DNA of 6,536 nt. Source: an uncultured Lachnospiraceae bacterium (GTDB lineage Bacteria; Bacillota; Clostridia; Lachnospirales; Lachnospiraceae). Positions within the stretch are counted from its first letter, which is position 1. Each line of letters begins with the position of its first letter. This document shows positions 1 to 3,934 of the stretch, piece after piece. Made by a program: the position numbers and the translations under genes. Under the pieces are notes generated by a model that was not told where the DNA came from, ran no database searches, and saw only the letters and a program-made list of their open reading frames with translations. The stretch lies in contig CAUCWU010000146.1 of NCBI GenBank assembly GCA_958446555.1, positions 1 to 6,536 on the forward strand. Direction: 5' to 3'.

Positions 1-54
1 TCCTGACGGCTGCAACGGAATCCTCGTCCGACCCGTCGGGCGGGGTTGTTCAAA
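1..54 (+). mobile_element. Right end of an IS200/IS605-family element (partial, body lies left of the window)
   Basis: A hairpin has arms at 22-32 and 35-45 (11 pairs, including two G-T pairs) with a CC loop, followed by TTGTTCAA at 46-53. A hairpin plus a TCAA-type cleavage tetranucleotide is the known layout of IS200/IS605 right ends, which are cut as single strands by the TnpA Y1 transposase. The same 20 bases (35-54) recur inverted at 2415-2434, and the other hairpin arm is also conserved there with one change. That repetition shows this is a repeated element end rather than a chance hairpin. Bases 1-21 are presumably internal to the element. No transposase gene is visible because the window begins here. 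The family assignment rests on end structure and on the tnpB remnant beside the second copy. Confidence 0.62.
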
Positions 55-562
55 AGTAAGAAACCGTCTCAGATAGTGGCTTTCTGGAACCATGGTTTTC
101 AAGAGGCTTTGCCCCCTCTGCTGCATAGCCAAGATCCAAAATCATCAAGATTTCCTCATTTTCTGGAAGATTTAACTCGTTTGCGAGCTTTTCCGGATCA
201 AAAAAGTTGATCCAGCAGCTGTCAACACCTGCATTTGCTGCAGCAAGCGTCATATGGATTGCCACAATTGTTGCATCCTCAATGCCGGAATTTCTCTTCT
301 CGCCTGGGTAGGTGAACACGTTTTTGCTGTCAAATGCAACTACAACACAGGTAGATGCGCCATAGCGGCAAGGAGTGACGTTATCGATTTTTTTCAGTCC
401 CTCTTCAGATTGAACCACATAGATTTTTTGCTCCTGAAGATTCTTTGCTGTCGGTGCAACACGACCAGCCTCTAGGATTTCCTCAAGCTTTTCTGCTTCG
501 ATCTTCTTCTCACCAAAATTTTTGCAGGAATAGCGATTTTTAATTACCTCAGTAAATTCCAT
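50..562 (-). CDS. Nitroreductase family protein (FMN-dependent oxidoreductase)
   Basis: This 170-residue protein belongs to the nitroreductase-like flavoprotein superfamily: cytoplasmic FMN enzymes that reduce nitro compounds, quinones or similar acceptors with NAD(P)H, usually as dimers. The N-terminal NRYSCKNF matches the family's RRSxRxF FMN-phosphate motif, with Lys in place of the usual second Arg. APTAKNLQ (about 37-44) matches the APSAxNxQ motif. The segment around residues 95-120 (DATIVAIHMTLAAANAG, then SCWI) matches the conserved helix and flavin-contacting stretch, and ILDLGYA matches the GYP-type strand near the end. Length is normal for the small subfamily. The start is supported by an AAGGAA ribosome binding site (571-576). 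The stop codon TGA is formed by bases 50-52, which belong to the IS right end, so the last residues may differ slightly from the ancestral gene. The physiological substrate cannot be told from sequence. Confidence 0.9.
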   Translation of the reverse strand: MEFTEVIKNRYSCKNFGEKKIEAEKLEEILEAGRVAPTAKNLQEQKIYVVQSEEGLKKIDNVTPCRYGASTCVVVAFDSKNVFTYPGEKRNSGIEDATIVAIHMTLAAANAGVDSCWINFFDPEKLANELNLPENEEILMILDLGYAAEGAKPLENHGSRKPLSETVSYF

Positions 563-603
563 GATTTTTCTTCCTTTCTGTTTTTCTTATATTATGATAG
601 ATC

Positions 604-664
604 AGAGCCACGGGGACAGGGCAAGTGGCCCTAAAGGGCCGCATTCCCCCGTCCCCATGGCTCT
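604..664. repeat. GC-rich imperfect palindrome (REP-like)
   Basis: A 61-base imperfect inverted repeat lies between the lipoprotein and nitroreductase genes. The outer arms are AGAGCCA (604-610) and TGGCTCT (658-664). Next come GGGGAC (612-617) and GTCCCC (651-656), then an inner stem GGCCC/GGGCC (627-631, 636-640) around a TAAA loop. Neither strand has a T-run after the stem, so a standard intrinsic terminator is unlikely, although a folded RNA here could still slow or end transcription from the lipoprotein gene. It is much more GC-rich than its surroundings. Its left half (GGGGACAGG-CA) resembles the palindrome at 1801-1855, suggesting a dispersed REP-type family. It also occupies the place where a -35 box for the nitroreductase gene would be expected. 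Confidence 0.6.
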
Positions 665-686
665 TGTTTCCATGGCTATGCTTTCT

Positions 687-1502
687 TTATTCCTCGCTCT
701 CAGCTGTCTTTTCGGCCTCGCTTGTCTCTTTGGCATTCTTATCATCAGCCTCAGTCGATGCCTTCTCTGCTCCTGATCCGCTCTCCCCCTCGCTGGATTC
801 TTCCTCAATCTTGGTTGGGTCGTAGATATTTACACCGATTACAACTGCACTGGTTCCATTTCCAGAATCCAACTTTCCAATCTGGAAGCTGTTCATTGTA
901 TAATCGCCATACTGGTCGGTCTCATTATACCAGAATGCACCAGTTGTATTGTAGGTTACGCCTCTGCCACCGTCCTGCTCACTCTCCTGGTAGTTGTCCT
1001 CATCGCCAAATGCCTCTCTGGCTGCTGCAACTGCCTTGTCAAACAGATCATCCAACTGCTCTGCTGTATAAGTGTCCTCAAAATATACGGTTAGTGTCGT
1101 CAATCCACCATCTGGATCAAATACTGGCTGCATACCAACAGAAATATAATCAAGAAGCTTTACTGAGTAATTGATGTCGCCCATCGTCTCACCCTCGGTA
1201 AATGCAGTTGTCGTTCCAATCGGCATTCCAATTTCCTTCTCTAAATCCTCATAGCTGCTAAGCCAGCCCAAATCCTTGTACTGGAAGGTGCCGTCAGCAG
1301 CCTGAAAATCAGTAATCTTAAACTCGTCAAGCGTATCAGCTGCAGCTGTTGTCTTTACTTTATTCGCATTTGCATAAGAGCCATATCCGCCCATTCCGCT
1401 TCCATAATAACATCCAGATGCAGATAACAGCATTGCGCTTAGTCCTCCTGCAAGTAATCCCTTTTTCCAAAAACGTCTCATAAACTTTTCCATGCCTTTC
1501 AT
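687..1502 (-). CDS. Putative lipoprotein of unknown function with acidic C-terminal tail
   Basis: The function is not recognised. The 271-residue reading frame opens with a lipoprotein signal: basic n-region (RRFWKK), hydrophobic core and ASGC lipobox, with Cys31 as the predicted lipidated residue, so the protein should sit on the outer face of the membrane. A Gly/Tyr-rich linker (YYGSGMGGYGSY) follows the Cys. A folded region of about residues 55-225 has alternating strands and a helix rich in Ala/Asp (FDKAVAAAREAFGDEDN). The last ~40 residues are low-complexity Glu/Ser/Ala/Lys, probably disordered. The start is uncertain. Met1 (1502), Met4 (1493) and Met8 (1481) are all possible, and none has a strong ribosome binding site. 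Met8 gives the most typical signal peptide length. A promoter lies upstream at 1550-1577. It is on the same strand as the nitroreductase gene 124 bases downstream, but the palindrome at 604-664 separates them. Confidence 0.8.
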   Translation of the reverse strand: MKGMEKFMRRFWKKGLLAGGLSAMLLSASGCYYGSGMGGYGSYANANKVKTTAAADTLDEFKITDFQAADGTFQYKDLGWLSSYEDLEKEIGMPIGTTTAFTEGETMGDINYSVKLLDYISVGMQPVFDPDGGLTTLTVYFEDTYTAEQLDDLFDKAVAAAREAFGDEDNYQESEQDGGRGVTYNTTGAFWYNETDQYGDYTMNSFQIGKLDSGNGTSAVVIGVNIYDPTKIEEESSEGESGSGAEKASTEADDKNAKETSEAEKTAESEE

Positions 1503-1503
1503 A

Positions 1504-1538
1504 ATACTGGCCTAATTAGCTATCCTCGCTGCCAGTAT
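1504..1538 (-). promoter_or_regulatory. Inverted repeat in the lipoprotein gene leader
   Basis: Perfect 8-base arms ATACTGGC (1504-1511) and GCCAGTAT (1531-1538) are separated by 19 bases. They lie between the predicted promoter and the first possible start codon of the lipoprotein gene. In the transcript this would form a hairpin ending about one base before the ATG at 1502, or it could be a protein-binding operator in DNA. A hairpin hard against 1502 would favour the later start at 1481. Eight pairs could arise by chance, so this is a weak call. Confidence 0.3.
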
Positions 1539-1549
1539 ACATTGTATCC

Positions 1550-1577
1550 ATTATACCAAATCAAGCCCAGAAATCAA
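1550..1577 (-). promoter_or_regulatory. Predicted sigma-A promoter of the lipoprotein gene
   Basis: Read on the minus strand, TTGATT (1572-1577) and a perfect TATAAT (1550-1555) are 16 bases apart. Transcription would begin near 1543, giving a leader of roughly 40-60 bases depending on which start codon is used. Position and orientation fit the lipoprotein gene. Confidence 0.6.
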
Positions 1578-1636
1578 CGCTTTTGTCTTTTTCAAAATAG
1601 TTTTTCATTTATTTTTAATATTTTTTCATTTTTCTC

Positions 1637-1665
1637 TTGACAAATGATGGAAGATCGGTTATTAT
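1637..1665 (+). promoter_or_regulatory. Promoter of the tRNA-Gln gene
   Basis: A consensus -35 TTGACA (1637-1642) and a -10 TATTAT (1660-1665) are 17 bases apart. The expected start near 1672 lies only about six bases before the mature tRNA. This is a typical strong stable-RNA promoter for a single-gene transcript. Confidence 0.85.
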
Positions 1666-1677
1666 ATTACATGTTGT

Positions 1678-1750
1678 AGCGCTATCGCCAAACGGTAAGG
1701 CACTGGACTCTGACTCCAGCATTTTCCAGGTTCGAATCCTGGTAGCGCTG
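1678..1750 (+). tRNA. tRNA-Gln (anticodon CTG)
   Basis: This is a full cloverleaf. The 7-base-pair acceptor stem is AGCGCTA (1678-1684) with TAGCGCT (1743-1749), and the discriminator is G1750. The D arm contains GCC...GGC. The anticodon stem CTGGA/TCCAG encloses loop CTCTGAC with anticodon CTG at 1710-1712, which reads the glutamine codon CAG. The T arm is CCAGG-TTCGAAT-CCTGG. The overall pattern matches bacterial tRNA-Gln. By my count the variable region is six bases (CATTTT), one more than usual, perhaps an extra T in the run. CCA is not encoded and must be added enzymatically. It has its own promoter and terminator, so it is a single-gene unit. Confidence 0.95.
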
Positions 1751-1757
1751 TTAATTT

Positions 1758-1789
1758 AAAAAGGACATCGCTGAGGCGGTGTCCTTTTT
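1758..1789 (+). terminator. Intrinsic terminator of tRNA-Gln
   Basis: A 14-pair stem runs from AAAAAGGACATCGC (1758-1771) to GCGGTGTCCTTTTT (1776-1789), with one T-G pair and a TGAG loop. It ends in a five-T run, seven bases after the tRNA. The flanking A-run would give a U-run in reverse as well, so it could also act on minus-strand transcripts. Confidence 0.92.
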
Positions 1790-1800
1790 CGTTTATTTCA

Positions 1801-1855
1801 GGACTTGGGGTCAGGCACGGATAAACTGGCGTTTATCGTGAACTGACCCCAGTCC
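1801..1855. repeat. 55-base near-perfect palindrome, REP-like
   Basis: Nearly the entire 55 bases fold on themselves: GGACT (1801-1805) with AGTCC (1851-1855), GGGGTCAG (1807-1814) with CTGACCCC (1843-1850), CACG (1816-1819) with CGTG (1837-1840), and ATAAAC (1821-1826) with GTTTAT (1831-1836) around a TGGC loop. Only T1806, G1815/A1841-A1842 and G1820 are unpaired. It sits just after the tRNA terminator and before the trpA 3' end, so it could form a terminator-like barrier, but there is no T-run on either side. GGGGTCAGG-CA resembles GGGGACAGG-CA in the element at 604-664. Such palindromes are typical of REP sequences moved by REP-associated tyrosine transposases. No such transposase is visible here. 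Confidence 0.72.
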
Positions 1856-1872
1856 CGCGGAACATTCATAAC

Positions 1873-2415
1873 CTATGCTCGATTCACCGCCTCAACCATC
1901 TCCTTCACATACTGGTAAACTGGCTCTGCCGCATCCTTTCCATATTTTTCTATGATCTTTACGATTGCGCTTCCCACGATGACACCATCAGACAATCCAG
2001 CATACTTTTTTGCCTGCTCTGGCGTATTGATTCCAAATCCGATTGCAGCTGGAACTGATGTGTTTTCTCTGACTACGCGGACAATGCTTGCCAAATCTGT
2101 CGTGATCTCGCTTCTCATTCCTGTGACACCCATTGAAGAGACAATGTAGAGATATCCAGTTGCTGATTTTGCAATCTTAGCAATACGCGCCTCGCTTGTC
2201 GGCGCAATCAAAGAGATGATATCGACTCCATATTCTCTTGCAATATTGGCCACCTCATCCTTTTCCTCAAGCGGCATATCTGGCACGATAATTCCAGAAA
2301 TGCCAGTTTCAGCGCAGCGGGCAAAGAAGTGCTCGTATCCATATTTAAATACTGGATTTAAGTAGGTAAGAAATACCAGTGGCACTGACACGCGCTTACT
2401 GACACGCTCTACCAT
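1873..2415 (-). pseudogene. trpA: Tryptophan synthase alpha subunit, 5'-truncated at an IS end
   Basis: TrpA cleaves indole-3-glycerol phosphate to indole and glyceraldehyde 3-phosphate in the last step of tryptophan synthesis, passing indole to TrpB. The 180 readable residues cover the C-terminal two thirds of the TIM barrel: LTYLNPVFKYG, IIVPDMPLEE, SLIAPTS, YLYIVSSMGVTGMR (phosphate-binding region), AIGFGIN, and DGVIVGSAIVKIIEKYG. Full-length TrpA has about 255-270 residues. The missing N-terminal 80-90 residues carry both catalytic acids (Glu49 and Asp60 in Salmonella numbering), so the fragment should be inactive. On the minus strand the frame extends six codons upstream of the ATG and then meets TAG at 2434-2436. 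Those codons lie in the IS right end at 2415-2448, so homology stops where the IS begins. No ribosome binding site precedes the ATG. No trpB or other trp gene is in the window. Confidence 0.88.
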
Positions 2416-2448
2416 TTGAACAACCCCGCCCGACTATGTCGTACGAGG
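2415..2448 (-). mobile_element. Second copy of the IS200/IS605-type right end (inverted)
   Basis: Reading the minus strand, arm CCTCGTACGAC (2448-2438), a TAT-complement loop and arm GTCGGGCGGGG (2434-2424) form a hairpin. TTGTTCAAA (2423-2415) follows, and then trpA sequence. Twenty bases (2415-2434) are identical to 35-54 in reverse complement. The distal arm differs at one base and the loop is one base longer than at 22-34. The element body should therefore extend toward higher coordinates on the minus strand. Instead, a tnpB fragment on the opposite strand begins at the hairpin, so the original element has been rearranged or deleted. Confidence 0.65.
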
Positions 2449-2645
2449 TTTTCTGCGGAGAACTGGATAAATGTGAACGCAAGGGAAAGAAACTGGTGAA
2501 AGTTGACCGTTTTTTTCCATCAAGCAAGACCTGCTGCAAATGCGGTCACATTCACAAAGAATTAGTGCTGACTGACAGAACCTATATCTGTCCAAAATGT
2601 GGAAGTTTGTAAGGTTTTGACGATTACAGTCGTCATGTAAATTTG
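2436..2645 (+). pseudogene. tnpB: TnpB (IS605 OrfB) C-terminal remnant
   Basis: This plus-strand frame reads ATG (2436) to TAA (2610-2612), 58 codons. It contains KGKKLVKVDRFFPSSKTCC followed by KCGHIHKEL and YICPKCGS. These are the hallmark end of TnpB/IS605 OrfB: the VDRFFPSSKTC strand and a four-cysteine zinc finger (CxxC...CxxC). TnpB is the RNA-guided RuvC-type nuclease related to Cas12. After the finger, the family has a DRDxNAxxNL segment carrying the last RuvC aspartate. Here a TAA interrupts, and the same frame then reads DDYSRHVNL (2619-2645), a degraded form of that motif. About 300 N-terminal residues, including the other RuvC residues, are absent, so this is a dead fragment. Its ATG lies inside the inverted IS end and is not a real start. 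Confidence 0.85.
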
Positions 2646-2745
2646 ACTCCTCGTAGACAGGAAAAGAGAGAGTTTCGGCTCGAAGCCACCACTTCAATAC
2701 TGATTGGTCCTACCAAGCGGTTTAAGTGGCTGGTAGTTCACCGCA
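2646..2745. other. Intergenic stretch with no recognisable gene
   Basis: Between the tnpB remnant and the hydro-lyase-like remnant I see no open frame with family motifs, no T-run terminator and no convincing promoter on either strand. A short CCTCGTAGAC at about 2648-2657 faintly recalls the first arm of the IS right-end hairpin, but it lacks the second arm and the TTCAA. It is best read as degraded mobile-element or deletion scar DNA. Confidence 0.4.
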
Positions 2746-2928
2746 TAATCACTCAGAATCGGAATGCCTGAGACTCTTTGGTGCTGCAAAGTAAAGGAAT
2801 TTGGCCCGCTTATCGTATCCATCGACTCACAGGGTCGAAATCTCTTTGAGAAAAATAAGGTGATCTTCAACGAAAAAAAGGAAGACGCCAAGCAAGATAT
2901 ATATCCAAACGTAAAGTTCATTAAATAA
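2746..2928 (+). pseudogene. Possible C-terminal remnant of a fumarate/tartrate hydro-lyase beta subunit
   Basis: A plus-strand frame without a proper start runs through an internal ATG at 2764 to TAA at 2926-2928, giving 54 residues from that Met. It reads GMPETLW, then VKEFGPLIVSIDSQGRNLFEK. This resembles the end of class I iron-sulfur fumarate hydratase or L-tartrate dehydratase beta subunits (Fumerase C-terminal domain), where a GMPE/GTEA-type segment, a VxxFGPLIVxID strand and a GNxLF motif close the protein. The family call is from memory of the motif pattern, not a search. The rest of the protein (about 130 residues) is not found upstream in any frame, so this would be a dead 3' fragment. 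It overlaps the 3' end of the convergent regulator gene by eight bases. The alternative is a chance frame, but the motif order makes that less likely. Confidence 0.5.
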
Positions 2929-3694
2929 TCATTGCATTCTCTCTCCATTTGGATGGCGCAACTCCGGTGCACTTTCGAAATTGTCTGGAAAAGTGCACCG
3001 GACTGTTGTAGCCACACCGATCTGCAATCTCTTCCATCGTCAAATTGCTCTGAGCAAGTAATCTCTTTGCCTGATCGATACGGCTCTGAATAATATCGGC
3101 ACCACAGGAAACTTGAAATGCTTTTTTGTATAATTCCTGAAAATAAGCAGGGCTAAGACTAATCTCTCCTGCTAGTTCCTGAACTGACCACGGACGAGCC
3201 GGTGCCTCATAAATTTGTTCGCGAAGCTCCAACAGCTTTTGATAATGGGCAATCTGTGGAAGAGATGAATTTAAATAATCATCAATCAAAGTAAATAGCG
3301 TCACCAAAAGCTGCGACAATACACGATCACTCTGTGACATTCCTGAACGAAACGCATCTACCATCAATTGCAAATATGCAGAGACTGGAATGCTTTCCTG
3401 GAGACTGATCGGTTTGTTTAATGGAATTCGAAAATTTGCCAGCTGATTGTCTGGGTCACAAAAATTGATCCAATCATCACAATACCCTTCCCAAACTCCG
3501 GTGTAGGATGCCTTCTTATCCGGGCTAATCAAAAGAAGTGTTCCCTTTTTTACAGAAAATTCCTTCTCATCAATCCGAAATAAAGCTGCTGTTCTGGTAT
3601 AGATCAAAATATAATGCTGTCTTTTCTCATAATGATAAACCATCTCGCCTTTTCTATGACGACTCTCAGTTCCCACCGCATTCGTATAAAACAT
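2921..3694 (-). CDS. AraC-family transcriptional regulator
   Basis: A 257-residue DNA-binding regulator, probably sensing a sugar. The N-terminal half has the cupin-like AraC ligand pocket pattern (MVYHYEKRQHYILIYT, then LLLISPDKKASYTG). The C-terminal ~90 residues hold two helix-turn-helix units: WSVQELAGEISLSPAYFQELYKKAF (about 169-194) and LTMEEIADRCGYNSPVHFSRQFRKCTGVAPSKWR (about 218-251). The second is the AraC signature. The frame is open up to 3772, but I place the start at 3694. There a strong AGGAGG (3703-3708) lies eight bases before the ATG, and the longer version would begin upstream of the predicted promoter. It is transcribed away from the alpha-galactosidase gene, the usual layout for a local activator of that gene. 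The inducer is unknown. An alpha-galactoside such as melibiose or raffinose is the natural guess. Confidence 0.92.
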   Translation of the reverse strand: MFYTNAVGTESRHRKGEMVYHYEKRQHYILIYTRTAALFRIDEKEFSVKKGTLLLISPDKKASYTGVWEGYCDDWINFCDPDNQLANFRIPLNKPISLQESIPVSAYLQLMVDAFRSGMSQSDRVLSQLLVTLFTLIDDYLNSSLPQIAHYQKLLELREQIYEAPARPWSVQELAGEISLSPAYFQELYKKAFQVSCGADIIQSRIDQAKRLLAQSNLTMEEIADRCGYNSPVHFSRQFRKCTGVAPSKWRENAMII

Positions 3695-3702
3695 CTCGTT
3701 TG

Positions 3703-3708
3703 CCTCCT
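3703..3708 (-). promoter_or_regulatory. Ribosome binding site deciding the AraC-family start
   Basis: On the minus strand this is a consensus AGGAGG eight bases upstream of the ATG at 3692-3694. It decides for this start over the in-frame ATG 26 codons earlier, which has no comparable site. Confidence 0.85.
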
Positions 3709-3725
3709 GTTTTGTTCCATGCTTT

Positions 3726-3754
3726 ACTATACTAGAATATCGTAATTTTCTCAA
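3726..3754 (-). promoter_or_regulatory. Promoter of the AraC-family regulator gene
   Basis: On the minus strand, TTGAGA (3749-3754) and TATAGT (3726-3731) are separated by 17 bases, each one mismatch from consensus. Transcription would start near 3719 and give a leader of about 25 bases containing the AGGAGG. The upstream in-frame ATG at 3772 lies before this promoter, supporting the shorter protein. Confidence 0.75.
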
Positions 3755-3830
3755 CCAAAACTTTTCTGCCAATACGATAATATGTTAAGAAAATGATAGG
3801 ATATGTTATTCCTTTTTTCTTGTTTTCTTC

Positions 3831-3881
3831 TATGATTAAGTCAGAAGCTACTGGTAAGTCTTTGCCAGATAACAATTTATC
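3831..3881 (+). promoter_or_regulatory. Putative alpha-galactosidase promoter and operator region
   Basis: TATGAT (3831-3836) is a fair -10 box but has no -35 box 16-18 bases upstream, as expected for an activator-dependent promoter. Just downstream are two adjacent palindromes: CTGGTAA-gtct-TTGCCAG (3851-3868, six of seven positions match) and GATAA-caat-TTATC (3868-3881, perfect). They could be operators for the divergent regulator or for another sugar repressor. They lie in the presumed leader, about 55-85 bases before the start codon. AraC proteins usually bind direct repeats, so palindromes may suggest a second, LacI-type regulator. The assignment is inference only. Confidence 0.35.
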
Positions 3882-3934
3882 AGTCACTCACTAATACAAT
3901 TTTTAATAAAAAAATTTAGAAAAGGAGATTTTTT

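Noticed and set aside
254..475. 73-codon plus-strand frame inside the nitroreductase gene
   Set aside because: Antisense shadow of a clearly conserved coding region.
591..619. Promoter for the nitroreductase gene (CATAAT at 591-596 on the minus strand)
   Set aside because: No -35 box is present; the expected place is inside the GC-rich palindrome.
561..1174. Plus-strand open frames of 60-150 codons opposite the lipoprotein gene and palindrome
   Set aside because: They are antisense to a gene with a signal peptide, promoter and sensible composition, and show no family motif or ribosome binding site.
2648..2657. CCTCGTAGAC as a third IS right-end copy
   Set aside because: Only the first arm is partly matched; the second arm and TTCAA boundary are absent.
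2434..2697. 87-codon minus-strand frame
   Set aside because: It is the antisense of the recognisable tnpB zinc-finger fragment.
2694..3017. 107-codon minus-strand frame overlapping the AraC 3' end
   Set aside because: It overlaps the conserved AraC helix-turn-helix in another frame, has no ribosome binding site, and is opposite the hydro-lyase-like remnant.
3692..3772. Longer AraC start 26 codons upstream
   Set aside because: The extension has no ribosome binding site and covers the predicted promoter; the internal ATG has a consensus AGGAGG at eight bases.
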